From Deltaproteobacteria bacterium (lineage in GTDB: Bacteria > Desulfobacterota > Desulfarculia > Adiutricales > Adiutricaceae), in the NCBI GenBank assembly GCA_031269825.1, contig JAISYP010000103.1, positions 1 through 44,106 on the forward strand: a DNA stretch of 44,106 nucleotides, written 5' to 3'. The position numbers were made by a program, and so were the translations under genes. Shown piece after piece: positions 33,984 through 42,854 of the stretch; positions within the stretch are counted from its first letter, which is position 1; each line of letters starts with the position of its first letter. A model generated the notes under the pieces. The model saw only the letters and a list, made by a program, of their open reading frames with translations. It was not told the origin of the DNA and searched no databases.

Positions 33984-35219
33984 ATGCTTAACGCCTCGCG
34001 TCTGGTGGAAGATCCTGAGGACATCACTAGTCAAAATGACTACATAGCTTACTCGAAAGTGGTTCACGCTTACTCGCCCGCGATTCAGAAGTTACTGGAT
34101 CTTTCGGTGGAGTACGTGCCCTTGGCTGAGGAAGGCTTTAAGGCTGGTCGCCCAGCCGTTTGGTGCGTGGCCAATAGCTACCAACCGGCTCTCCTTTACG
34201 CCTTGGGGGTTATTCCGGTTTCTTATGGCGAGCTAGGCCGGTACAGCTCCAAAGAAGATATGCTCATCGCCGAGGATTTTTATCAGTTTCCCGTCGAGAC
34301 TTGCTCCATGGTCAAATGCTCGGTGGCTCAATGGCACAAAAGACTGAACTCGGGGACAATTAATCGGATCTTGGGTAGCTCTTCCAGTTGCGAGCCTTTT
34401 AACCTCGGCTTTGAAATTATGCGCCAGCGGGGTTATGACGTTTTTCACAATGAGGTTATTTATCGAGGCCCCTCGGTGTCCGGCGAAAGGCTGGAACAAT
34501 TGGTTAAATTCACCATCGATCAGCTTTTGGACGTGGCCGAGTGGTTAACCGGCGAGCGAGCGGTGGACGAGGAAAAACTTGGCCAAGAGGTGGCCAGAAA
34601 GAATCGGCTTTTAACCAAGCTAAAAAAGATCCTGGATTTGCGTCGAACGCGTCCTTTTTACATGAAATCCTTGGCCACTATCTTGACTTTAAACGTGGGG
34701 CTCAACAATTATTTTGGGCGACCGGAGACATTTGAGGCGACCATCGACGCCTTGATTGAGGAACTGGAAAATACCCCGGTCAACGAAAAGGATCTAGCGA
34801 AGGTGATTCCCCTGGTCTGGGCCGGGGGCACGGGTCAGGAGTTTGGGATTTACGAGGCCATTGACCAGGCCGGCGGGGCGTTGTTGGGCCTGCGGAGCGT
34901 GCCGTTCCGTTTTTATCGAGAAGATATTCCGCCTTTAGAGTCCGTGGCTAGATGGATTTACGATAATTCCACCGCCGGGGCCGGGGTTTACGCTCGGAAC
35001 GTTTTGGATTCTGAAGTGGAGCGGCTTAAGGCTCGAGGGGTCATCCTTTATGGGTATATTGGCTGTTCCTTCGCCTCGGTGGATCGGGAGATGTGGCGAC
35101 GCTTTTTTCATGACAAAGGACTAGCCTGTATCAATTTGGAAGGCTCGTTCCAGACTGGGACGCCCACGGGTCAAGTTCTCACTAGGGTTAAGGCTTTCGT
35201 GGAAATGTTGGCGGCCTAA
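33984..35219 (+). CDS. single-subunit 2-hydroxyacyl-CoA dehydratase-like Fe-S protein, copy 4
   Basis: This intact 411-residue copy has a very good AAGGAGGATCGT ribosome site. Cys61 (VWCVANSYQP), 107, 112, 136 (SSSCEPFN), 361 and 382 are all present. Its N-terminal half differs from copy 2 in many places (PAVWCVANSYQPALLYALGV). The C-terminal stretch around 34999-35100 is nearly identical at DNA level to 33359-33460 of copy 2, which suggests gene conversion or recent duplication. Expected role as in copy 2: an iron-sulfur catalyst fired by an activator ATPase. The divergent region following Cys61 may tune substrate choice. Confidence 0.85.
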   Translation: MLNASRLVEDPEDITSQNDYIAYSKVVHAYSPAIQKLLDLSVEYVPLAEEGFKAGRPAVWCVANSYQPALLYALGVIPVSYGELGRYSSKEDMLIAEDFYQFPVETCSMVKCSVAQWHKRLNSGTINRILGSSSSCEPFNLGFEIMRQRGYDVFHNEVIYRGPSVSGERLEQLVKFTIDQLLDVAEWLTGERAVDEEKLGQEVARKNRLLTKLKKILDLRRTRPFYMKSLATILTLNVGLNNYFGRPETFEATIDALIEELENTPVNEKDLAKVIPLVWAGGTGQEFGIYEAIDQAGGALLGLRSVPFRFYREDIPPLESVARWIYDNSTAGAGVYARNVLDSEVERLKARGVILYGYIGCSFASVDREMWRRFFHDKGLACINLEGSFQTGTPTGQVLTRVKAFVEMLAA

Positions 35220-35332
35220 AGGGTCGAGACCGAGTTCTTAGGGCCACCGACGGATGGTTCGCGCTTTGTCCAGTAACTATTTTAAAGCGGGCCAATTTTA
35301 GGGTTAATAAATCTATCGCTATCACTATTGAT

Positions 35333-35440
35333 GTTGGAGTTAGGAGCGCGCGTTGACAAGATTGATTTCGCCGTAGGCGCCTGTTATGGCCGGCTCGCTT
35401 TTGATCTGAGGGACACCCGAAAAAGGGTTGACGCCTGGAC
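35333..35440 (+). pseudogene. remnant of an activator ATPase gene
   Basis: Bases 35356-35428 match the activator gene at 38566-38638 with about nine differences, encoding KIDFAVGACYGRLAFDLRDT. The preceding TTGGAGTTAGG resembles the ribosome-site region of that activator (38335-38345). An activator gene once stood here, after copy 4, and lost its first 70 or so codons and everything after residue 97. Confidence 0.75.
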
Positions 35441-35502
35441 GGTCAAACCGGTTTTGACCAGCGGCGCCTTCCCAGCGACCTTAAACGGTCAACTTTGACC
35501 AG
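35441..35502. promoter_or_regulatory. two inverted repeats with GGTCAA/TTGACC half-sites
   Basis: GGTCAAACCGGTTTTGACC (35441-35459) and GGTCAA-CT-TTGACC (35487-35500) lie 40-100 bases upstream of copy 5. Each ends in TTGACCAG. They look like paired operators for a dimeric regulator. Confidence 0.4.
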
Positions 35503-35541
35503 TATTATGTAACCCATTTTTTACCCAATAGGGGAAACCGA

Positions 35542-36783
35542 ATGACTGTCGCCACCGCCTTAAAACATATCCAGGAACCCGAGGAGATCAATAACCAAAG
35601 CGACTACATAGCTTACTCCAAATCGGTTCATGATTATTCGCCAGCCATCAAAAGACTTTTTGATCTGTCCGAGGATTACGTGCCTGGGGCGGAGAGAGCT
35701 TTTCAAGAAGGGAAAAGCGCGGTTTGGTGCCAGGGGTTCAATTATCAGCCCGCGTTACTATACGCCCTGGACGTCCTTCCAGTTTCTTACGGGGAGATGG
35801 GCCGTTACAGCGACAAGGAGGACATGCTGATCGCCGAGGATTTTTACCAGTTTCCGGTGGAAACCTGCTCCATGGTCAAATGCGCGGTGGCCCAATGGCA
35901 CAAAAGGATCCATTCGTCGACCATCAAGCGGATCCTCGGTAACGCCTCTTCTTGCGAGCCGTTTAATTTGGCTTTTGAGATCATGCGCAAATATGGCTAC
36001 GACGTCTACAACAATGAGGTTTCTTATCGTGGCCCCACCGTGGCCGGGGATCGTTTGGAACAATTGGTTAACTTCACCATTGAGCAAATGTTGGACGTGG
36101 CCCAGTGGCTCACGGGCGAAAGAGCCGTGCCGGAGGAGCGACTGCGGGTGGAGATCGCCCGGAAGAACCGTCTGTTGGGAAAACTAACTAAAGTTTTGGA
36201 ATTAAGGCGAACCCGGCCGTTTTACATGAAATCGCTGGCGATCATCTTAACTTTGAACGTGGGGCTCAATAATTACTTCGGTAAACCGCGGGAGTACGAA
36301 GAGGCCATCGACGAGCTCATCCAAGAGCTGGAAAACGAGCCGATTAACGAAAAGGATCTTCAAGCGGTCATCCCTTTGGTTTGGGCGGGGGGCACAGGAC
36401 AAGAGTTTGGGATCTACGAGGCCATAGATTTAGCTGGCGGGGCCTTATTAGGGCTTCGGAGCGCGCCATTTCGGTTGTACCGCGAAGACATTCCCCCGCT
36501 GGAGTCCATCGCCCGCTGGGTTTACGAAAACTCTTCCGCCGGGGCCGGGGTTTACGCCCGGAACGTTTTGGACGCCGAGGTTGATCGGCTTAAAGCCCGG
36601 GGGGTCATTCTTTATGGCTACATTGGTTGTTCTTTCGCTTCGGTGGATCGGGAGATGTGGCGACGTCATTTCCATGACAGGGGCCTGGCTTGCATCAACT
36701 TGGAAGGCTCGTTTCAGACCGGGGCGCCCACGGGTCAAGTTTTGACCAGAATCAAGGCTTTTGTGGAATTATTGTCCGCCTAA
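35542..36783 (+). CDS. single-subunit 2-hydroxyacyl-CoA dehydratase-like Fe-S protein, copy 5
   Basis: This intact 413-residue copy has AGGGGA before ATG 35542. Numbering is shifted by two: Cys63 (VWCQGFNYQP), 109, 114, 138 (ASSCEPFN), 363 and 384. The N-terminus is closest to broken copy 1. FYMKSLAIILTLNVGLNNYF and GGTGQEFGIYEAIDLAGGAL are kept. Two candidate operators precede it, so it may have its own promoter rather than depending on read-through from copy 4. Role as for copy 2; substrate unknown. Confidence 0.85.
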   Translation: MTVATALKHIQEPEEINNQSDYIAYSKSVHDYSPAIKRLFDLSEDYVPGAERAFQEGKSAVWCQGFNYQPALLYALDVLPVSYGEMGRYSDKEDMLIAEDFYQFPVETCSMVKCAVAQWHKRIHSSTIKRILGNASSCEPFNLAFEIMRKYGYDVYNNEVSYRGPTVAGDRLEQLVNFTIEQMLDVAQWLTGERAVPEERLRVEIARKNRLLGKLTKVLELRRTRPFYMKSLAIILTLNVGLNNYFGKPREYEEAIDELIQELENEPINEKDLQAVIPLVWAGGTGQEFGIYEAIDLAGGALLGLRSAPFRLYREDIPPLESIARWVYENSSAGAGVYARNVLDAEVDRLKARGVILYGYIGCSFASVDREMWRRHFHDRGLACINLEGSFQTGAPTGQVLTRIKAFVELLSA

Positions 36784-36846
36784 GACACTTTTGGCCGTTG
36801 GTTAGCCAAGAGTCGCTTAAAGGTAAGGCTGGCGAGGGTTTGGGCC

Positions 36847-36909
36847 ATGAGACACATTAAGGCTTTTGTGGAAACGCTCAGCTCCGCTCGCTATCGCCCG
36901 GTGGCCTAA
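36847..36909 (+). pseudogene. C-terminal remnant of another dehydratase copy
   Basis: The short frame reads MRHIKAFVETLSSARYRPVA. HIKAFVE and the following residues match the end of the intact proteins (RIKAFVELLSA in copy 5, RVKAFVEMLAA in copy 6). The rest of that copy is gone. Confidence 0.6.
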
Positions 36910-36986
36910 CTTAAGCCTAAACTTTAGGCCTAGTTTTAGATTAGTCCAAGACGGATGAGCCCCGAGCCCCCAAAAAGAGGTTGACT

Positions 36987-38222
36987 ATGACACGCGCTAT
37001 AGCCCTCGCTCAAGATCCGGAGGATATTAGAGCTCAAAAGGAGTACATCGCTTACTCCAAAGAGGCCCACTCGTATTCCCCGGCCATCCAAAGGCTTTTG
37101 GAGTTGTCTGAGGATTACGTGCCTGGGGCGGAAAGAGCCTTTAAGGCGGGAAAACCAGCCATTTGGTGTCAGGCTAACGGTTTTGTCCCGGTTCTTCTCT
37201 ACTCCTTAGGCGTTATTCCCGTGGCGGCCGGCGAGATGGGACGTTATAGCGCCAAGGAAGACATGCTCATAGCCGAGGATACTTATCAATTCCCGGTGGA
37301 AACCTGCTCCATGGTTAAATGCGTGGTGGCTCAATGGCATAAACGGGCCAAAACGGGAACCATTAATCGGATTTTGGCCAATTCTTCCGGCTGCGAGCCT
37401 TACAACATGGCCTGGGAAATCGTTAAAAAACATGGCTACGACGTCTTTAGTAACGAGATCATCTATCGAGGGCCCACCGTTAAGGGCGAGCGTTTAGAAC
37501 AGTTGGTCAAGTTCACCATAGGTCAGATGTTGGATGTCGCCGAATGGCTGACGGGGAAACGGGCGGTTGACGAGTCGAGGTTAAAGGTAGAGATCGCCCG
37601 CAAGAACCGACTTTTAGGCAAGTTAAGGCAAGTTCTGGAGCTGAGGCGCGCCCACCCTTTCTATATGAAGAGTTTAGCCATTATTTTGACCTTAAACGTG
37701 GGGCTAAACAATTATTTTGGAAAACCAGAAGAGTTTGAGCGGGCTATTGACGAACTCATCTTGGAACTAACCAAGGCCCCGATCAACGAAAAGGAGCTCC
37801 AAAAGGTCATCGCTTTGGTTTGGGCGGGTGGCGTGGGTCAGGAATTTGGGATCTACGAGGCCATTGACCAGGCCGGCGGGGCTTTACTGGGTTTAAGGAG
37901 CGTCCCCTTCCGGTTGTATCGGCAAGATCTTCCCCCCTTGGAGTCCATCGCTCGATGGATTTATGACAACTCCAACGCTGGGGCGGGGGTTTACGCCCGC
38001 GAGGTTTTGGATTCGGAAGTGGAAAGGCTTAAGGCCCGGGGCGTCATTCTCTACGGCTATATAGGTTGCTCGTACTCCACGGTCAACCGGGAGATGTTTC
38101 GCCGGTTTTTTCACGAAAAAGGCGTGGCCTGCGTCAACTTGGAAGGCTCGTTTCAGACCGGCGCCCCCACGGGTCAGGTTTTAACGCGGGTAAAAGCTTT
38201 TGTGGAAATGTTGGCCGCTTGA
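36987..38222 (+). CDS. single-subunit 2-hydroxyacyl-CoA dehydratase-like Fe-S protein, copy 6
   Basis: This intact 411-residue copy starts at ATG 36987 (AAAGAGG upstream; a TTG at 36981 is less likely). All six Cys are present: 61 (IWCQANGFVP), 107, 112, 136 (SSGCEPYN), 361 and 382. It is the most diverged intact copy near the C-terminus (GCSYSTVNREMFRRFF, GVACVNLEGSF) and around GNSSGCEPYNMAWEIVKKHG-equivalent positions. It directly precedes the activator gene, the arrangement expected of one functional unit (catalyst then activator). Confidence 0.85.
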   Translation: MTRAIALAQDPEDIRAQKEYIAYSKEAHSYSPAIQRLLELSEDYVPGAERAFKAGKPAIWCQANGFVPVLLYSLGVIPVAAGEMGRYSAKEDMLIAEDTYQFPVETCSMVKCVVAQWHKRAKTGTINRILANSSGCEPYNMAWEIVKKHGYDVFSNEIIYRGPTVKGERLEQLVKFTIGQMLDVAEWLTGKRAVDESRLKVEIARKNRLLGKLRQVLELRRAHPFYMKSLAIILTLNVGLNNYFGKPEEFERAIDELILELTKAPINEKELQKVIALVWAGGVGQEFGIYEAIDQAGGALLGLRSVPFRLYRQDLPPLESIARWIYDNSNAGAGVYAREVLDSEVERLKARGVILYGYIGCSYSTVNREMFRRFFHEKGVACVNLEGSFQTGAPTGQVLTRVKAFVEMLAA

Positions 38223-38348
38223 GCGGAATTTCCTATGGCGATCGATTTATGGGCGATCGATTTCTTAGGCGATCGCTAACCTCATCAACCAACCACCAGC
38301 TGGTAATCAAACTGGTGGTAATCAAATAAACGGATTGGAGTTAGGCGC

Positions 38349-39221
38349 ATGAGTTTAGAGGCGAAAAAAGTTTTAGACCCCCGGCGACTGAATGATTTGA
38401 CCGATGACGTGGTCATCGGTTTTGACATTGGTTCCCGAACCGGCAAATCCATTTTACTCAAGGGCGATCTGATCTACACGGCCATTACCCCCACGGCCGT
38501 TTTCACCCAACAGACCGTGGAAAAACTTTTGGCCATAATAGAGGCTCAGTCCGGGGTTTCCCTAGGCAAGATTGATTTCGCCGTGGGCACCGGCTATGGC
38601 CGGATCGCTTTTGATCTGAAGGACACCCGTAAAAAGGTCATCACCGAGATCACTTGCCACGCCATGGGAGCCCATTTTCTGAACTCCGATATCCAGTCTA
38701 TCGTGGATATTGGTGGCCAAGACGCGAAAGGTATCCGGATCGATCCCAAAAATGGCCACGTCATTGACTTCATCATGAACGATAAATGCGCGGCGGGGAC
38801 AGGCCGGTTTCTGGAAAAAGTGGCTGAGCTTTTGGGGATCACCACCGAGGATTTAGGCGAGGAGTCGCTTAAAGCCACCACGGCGGCGGACATCAGTAGC
38901 CAATGCGTGGTTTTCGCCGAATCGGAAGTTATTTCCCTCGCCGCCAAGAGAGAAACCCCGGCCAATATCGCGGCTGGGATTCATTTGGCTAACGCTCGGC
39001 GGATTAAGAACCTCTTTAACCGCATTGGTCTAGCCCCAGAGTTTTTATTTAGCGGTGGGGTGGCCAACAACGTGGGCATGAAAAAAGCCGTGGAAGAAGT
39101 TCTGGGCCAGAAGTTCATCGAGGTGAACATCGACGCCATTTACACTGGGGCCTTGGGGGCGGCTATCTTGGCCCAGCAGACGCTAACCTCCTCTAAATTG
39201 GATATGGCCATCAATATCTGA
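38349..39221 (+). CDS. dehydratase activator ATPase (BadF/BadG/HgdC family)
   Basis: This 290-residue ASKHA-fold ATPase has GFDIGSRTGKS (24-34), VGTGYGRIAFD, IVDIGGQDAKGIR, NDKCAAGTGRFLE (Cys147), SSQCVVFAESEV (Cys186) and SGGVANNVGM. In this family a homodimer binds one [4Fe-4S] cluster through two Cys from each chain and uses ATP to inject a low-potential electron into the partner. It carries about 20 extra N-terminal residues relative to HgdC. TTGGAGTTAGG precedes ATG 38349. It probably serves the tandem dehydratase copies, while the 28763 fusion carries its own activator. Confidence 0.92.
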   Translation: MSLEAKKVLDPRRLNDLTDDVVIGFDIGSRTGKSILLKGDLIYTAITPTAVFTQQTVEKLLAIIEAQSGVSLGKIDFAVGTGYGRIAFDLKDTRKKVITEITCHAMGAHFLNSDIQSIVDIGGQDAKGIRIDPKNGHVIDFIMNDKCAAGTGRFLEKVAELLGITTEDLGEESLKATTAADISSQCVVFAESEVISLAAKRETPANIAAGIHLANARRIKNLFNRIGLAPEFLFSGGVANNVGMKKAVEEVLGQKFIEVNIDAIYTGALGAAILAQQTLTSSKLDMAINI

Positions 39222-39269
39222 CGCTCATCGGAGCGGCGCTAGCGATCCGAGAAAAAAGGAAAAGCCGTA

Positions 39270-40338
39270 ATGAACTATCTATTTAGTCAAACAGCTCGCC
39301 TGGTGGCGTGGCCCTTAACTCTAATTATCTTAGGGTTGCCTGGGGGTGTGGCTGGAACGAGGCCGTGGAGGTGAAACCCGCTCCCCCAGCCGCGTCTACG
39401 CCAGTCGTGGCCAAGGGTTCGCCAGTGGCGGCGACCCAAACGCGAATTTTACGCGTTCAAACGGCTAATGAGCCCACCTCGCCCAATATTTTTTTAATGG
39501 CCGAGGCAACGGGTATCGCCAAAAAGCATAACCTTGGTTTTGAGTAAGTGGGGGTCATTCCTACCCCTCAGGTGGTCGCGGCCGTGGTTAGTGGCCAAAT
39601 TGACACCAGTTTACCTAGCCATATCAATCGAACCATCGCTGGTATTTCGGCTGGGGCCAAAATCAAGGCCGTGGTGGGCAACACCGAAACGAGCCAACGC
39701 GCGCCCCACATGATTGGGGTGGTTCCTAAAAATAGCCCCATTAAGACGGCCACGGATCTAGTGGGCAAAAAAATTGGTGTCACCACCATTGGCGGCTGCC
39801 ATGAGTACACGCCTTACGCTTGGTTGGGTAAAAATGGGATCGAAAACCCCAAAACCAAGGTTGAAATCCACGTTCTTCCTTTAAACAGTATTGAGCAGGC
39901 CCTACGCCAGGGCGATATTGATTTAGCTACGCTTCACAAAGTTCCGGGGGAGATTTTAAAAGAAGGCGAGTTTGACGTGGTTTTCTCCGATTATATGACA
40001 TTTGGGGAGCGGATGGTGGAGGGACGCCGCATTTCTTCAGCGTCAAATATATCCAGGAGCGCCCGGATGTCGTTCGGGATTTCGTGACGGCCATGAGCGA
40101 AACCGTCAACTGGGGTAACGAGCGTCCCCTTGAGTCCCGACAAATTACGGCTAAAAGAACCAACACGGATATTAACCGGATCGCGGAAAGGTACTACGCG
40201 CCGAATGGGATTATCACCACACAAACGATATCTGTCTGGATAGATCTTTTGGAGGAATACGGAGAAATTAAACCAGGTTTAACTTTGGAACAGATATACA
40301 CTAACGAGTTTAACCCGTATTATAAGTCAGGCGCGTAA
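39270..40338 (+). pseudogene. ABC substrate-binding protein copy 1, inactivated
   Basis: It is homologous along its length to the intact binding proteins at 41159 and 42855. Lesions are a one-base loss near 39337 in the signal peptide (paralogue has LGLAWGCG), TAA at 39545-39547 where paralogues encode Phe (EFVGV), and a second frame change near 40008. After each change the expected sequence resumes: INRTIAGISAGAKIKAV, GGCHEYTPYAWL, YIQERPDVVRDFVTAMSETV and YTNEFNPYYKSGA. A GGAAAAG ribosome site remains before ATG 39270. Three separate lesions make sequencing error unlikely. Confidence 0.85.
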
Positions 40339-40810
40339 GTTTTTTAAGCTCAATTGGATAAGATGACGAAATTAATCAATATCGAATTTAAGTTTTTTCG
40401 ATATTACTCGCGGGAGGCTGTTCGCGATTGTATGTTCGCGGTTTGATAGATAAGCTCAGATCAAGTCAAAATTATTGTCCGCGTCCTTGGCCTAAAGCCA
40501 GGAGCCAAGGACGCGCGGTTAAAATCATAGACTGGATCGGGCTAGTTCGGATGGGGAATTTGATTTTTATTTATTTAACCACGGATTTTAAATAATAGCT
40601 TAATAATTAGCTAACGCTTTAATAAGCGAAAGTAAGCTCAATGACCTTTAATATACGCCTTATGAGTTTAAAATACCCGCGAGCTATAAAAAAATGGCTT
40701 GACGCCACAACCAAAAATCGTTGTTGTCGCGAGGACACCGATAAGAAAGGATAAGCCTTTCAACGAGCGCTTCTTTTTTACGAGAGCGATTTTGTTAGGC
40801 GCGATAAATT
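40339..40810. other. intergenic region between binding-protein remnants
   Basis: No gene seen. It contains one strong hairpin (40480-40515, listed) and AT-rich sequence. Confidence 0.5.
40480..40515. terminator. strong hairpin downstream of broken binding protein 1
   Basis: CGCGTCCTTGGC (40480-40491) pairs perfectly with GCCAAGGACGCG (40504-40515). No clear T-run follows on either strand, so this is terminator-like rather than canonical. Confidence 0.5.
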
Positions 40811-41066
40811 TATTAATAATTTGACCTGGGCTATTTTACCTCTGACCTTGATTGTTTTTGGATTTATTTGGGGGCCTGGGGACAATAAAAATGAGGTTAA
40901 GGTGTCAGCCGCGCCTCTCGCGTCCACCGCGATTCCAGCGACGCGCGCCTAGGCGGCGGAACCGAAAGTTACCGTTTTGAAGGTTGCCTGGCCTGGCGAG
41001 CCCACCTCGCTGAGTAATATATCGCTCGCCAATGAATTTAACCCCTTTAATCAGCCTGGGGTTTGA
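40811..41066 (+). pseudogene. ABC substrate-binding protein copy 2, internal-deletion remnant
   Basis: The frame keeps the N-terminal part (LTWAILPLTLIVFGFIWGPG, then DNKNEVKVSAAPLAS) and VTVLKVAWPGEPTSLSNISL. It then jumps directly to the C-terminal NEFNPFNQPGV and a stop. About 270 central codons are deleted, an internal TAG follows IPATRA, and the lipobox Cys is Pro. It is closest to the intact copy that follows. Confidence 0.8.
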
Positions 41067-41158
41067 GCCTAATTTAAACGATATGGGCTTGGGGTTAAAG
41101 ATCTAGATTGACTTTATTTTATCTGACAGCCGCGTTTTTAAGCGAAAGTGATGTGATT

Positions 41159-42256
41159 ATGACCGAAAAATGGCTCACAAAATATTATTTGGTTCTTTTA
41201 CCAGTTTTCATGATTGTCTTGGGATTGGCCTGGGGATGCGGGGACAATAAAAATGAGCCCAAGACCCAGGCGGCGCCAGCGGCCGCCTCCGCGTCGGGGG
41301 CCAGTCACGCTAGTCAAGCTAGCCAAACGGCGGAAGCGAAAGTTTCTGAGCCAAAAATCACCATTCTTCGGGTGCCCTGGCCTGGCGAGCCTCACTCGCC
41401 CAGCAATCTTTTGGTGGCTCAGGAAAAAGGGTTTTTGAAAAAATATAACCTGGACTTGGAGTTTGTGGGGGTGGTTCCTTCGCCGCAATATGTCGCGGCC
41501 TTAGTGGGAGCCAAAATTGACGTTAGCCCTGGGGCGCATATCAATCGGACGATCGCCGGGATCTCGGCGGGGGCGAAAGTTAAAGCGGTGGTCGCTGGCA
41601 CCGAGACCACCCAAAAAATCCCCCACATGATCGCCATTGTGCCCAAAAATAGTCCTATTCGGAAACCCATCGATTTAGTGGGCAAAAAAATTGGCATTCC
41701 CACCATCGGTGGGTGCAACGAATACACCCCTTACGCGTTGTTAGCCAAAAATGGGGTAGACAATCCCAAGACTAAAATTGAGGTCACGGTCTTGCCGGAG
41801 AAAACCCTGGAGCAGGTTCTGCGTCAAGGGGAGATTGACGTGGCCATGGTTCACAAAGTTCCCGCGGATATTATCAAAAAAGGCGAGTTTGACATAATTT
41901 TTTCCGACTATGAAGTTTGGGGAACCGAAGGAGGCGCGACTCCCGCGTATTTTACCGAACAATTCATCAAAGAGCGTCCAGACGTGGTTAGAGCTTTTGT
42001 CGCCGCGATGAGCGAGACAATTAATTGGTCTAACGACAATCATTCTCAAGAGGCCATTGAAATTACGGCTAGGCGAACCAATCAGGATCCCAAAAATCTT
42101 AGCGAGAGGTATTACAGTCCCAATGGGATTATCAAGGCTGAACACGCTCAAGTCTGGATCGACCTTTTGACGGAATTTGGGGAGATAAAACCAGGGATAA
42201 CCGTGGAACAAGTTTTTACCAATGAGTTCAATCCCTTTTACCATCCTGGGGCTTAA
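41159..42256 (+). CDS. NitT/TauT-type ABC substrate-binding lipoprotein, copy 3
   Basis: This 365-residue protein is read from ATG 41159; an in-frame upstream start at 41108 would add a non-signal leader. A basic start, hydrophobic helix and LGLAWGC27 give a lipoprotein-like signal, followed by an Ala/Ser-rich linker. The NMT1/THI5-like binding fold follows: SNLLVAQEKGFLKKYNLDLE, HINRTIAGISAGAKVKAV, VGKKIGIPTIGGCNEYTPYA and LPEKTLEQVLRQGEIDVAMV. The C-terminus reads YSPNGIIKAEHAQVWIDLLT and TNEFNPFYHPGA. It should capture the solute for the importer at 26079-28671. The GGC(N/H)EYTPYA segment, identical or nearly so in all copies where it survives, probably lines the pocket. Confidence 0.87.
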   Translation: MTEKWLTKYYLVLLPVFMIVLGLAWGCGDNKNEPKTQAAPAAASASGASHASQASQTAEAKVSEPKITILRVPWPGEPHSPSNLLVAQEKGFLKKYNLDLEFVGVVPSPQYVAALVGAKIDVSPGAHINRTIAGISAGAKVKAVVAGTETTQKIPHMIAIVPKNSPIRKPIDLVGKKIGIPTIGGCNEYTPYALLAKNGVDNPKTKIEVTVLPEKTLEQVLRQGEIDVAMVHKVPADIIKKGEFDIIFSDYEVWGTEGGATPAYFTEQFIKERPDVVRAFVAAMSETINWSNDNHSQEAIEITARRTNQDPKNLSERYYSPNGIIKAEHAQVWIDLLTEFGEIKPGITVEQVFTNEFNPFYHPGA

Positions 42257-42286
42257 TGTCCTAATCGGACGAAAACAAGGGCGATG

Positions 42287-42332
42287 GACAATCCACCATT
42301 TTTTATAAAAGATCTTAATTTGGTGGATTGTC
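42287..42332 (+). terminator. terminator-like hairpin after binding protein copy 3
   Basis: GACAATCCACCA (42287-42298) pairs perfectly with TGGTGGATTGTC (42321-42332) around a 22-base AT-rich loop, 31 bases after the stop. ATTTAAAAATT follows. Confidence 0.5.
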
Positions 42333-42854
42333 ATTTAAAAATTATTGTTATGATAATTACTTTAATTATCATAATAATCTAATAAATAAATAATAAGATA
42401 ATATGAAATATATAATATTAACTATATGGAGAAGGTTGCCGCTAATGGAATGAACTTTTGCAATCTATAGGATAAAAAATGTCCAAAATAGTTGTTAATA
42501 TTAAGTTATTAAATATTATATTTTAATTTTTTTACTATATTTTAAATTAACTATAAAATAATATTTAAGCTAGTTTTTTTTATCTTTATGTTGATGATTT
42601 TTATTAAGGATATTTTAGATTTTTGATTTTTGGCGATCGATTGACCAGTGATCCAATATTTTGGGCTGACCAGTAAAAAATGGGCGGTAAAACATAAATC
42701 GGATATTTTTTTGGCTTGAGAATCATAAATATATTTATTAATTAGATAAAGTTTTATTTTATGATTTTTAAATAAAATTAATGGGGATTAAATTAAGACA
42801 GCTTTTAGTTTTGATTATCATGATCAAGTAATTTTTACAAGATTAAGGAACGGT
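42333..42854. other. AT-rich region upstream of binding protein copy 4
   Basis: No gene. It has a perfect 12-bp AT hairpin TTATGATAATTA/TAATTATCATAA (42348-42374) and two TGACCAGT motifs (TTGACCAGT 42641-42649; TGACCAGT 42667-42674). The latter may be regulator sites for the following gene. Confidence 0.45.

Noticed and set aside
28763-39221. A benzoyl-CoA reductase (BcrABCD) or 2-hydroxyglutaryl-CoA dehydratase operon
   Set aside because: No distinct second catalytic subunit pairs with the 411-residue copies, and no CoA-ligase, CoA-transferase or ring-cleavage genes are present.
25838-40725. Shared GTTGTTGTCGC near 25840 and 40719 as a repeat element
   Set aside because: Only about 11 bases match, flanks are unrelated, and the second site has no corresponding reading frame.
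41108-41158. Upstream start for binding protein copy 3
   Set aside because: The 17 extra residues would precede and spoil the lipoprotein signal; ATG 41159 aligns with the paralogue.
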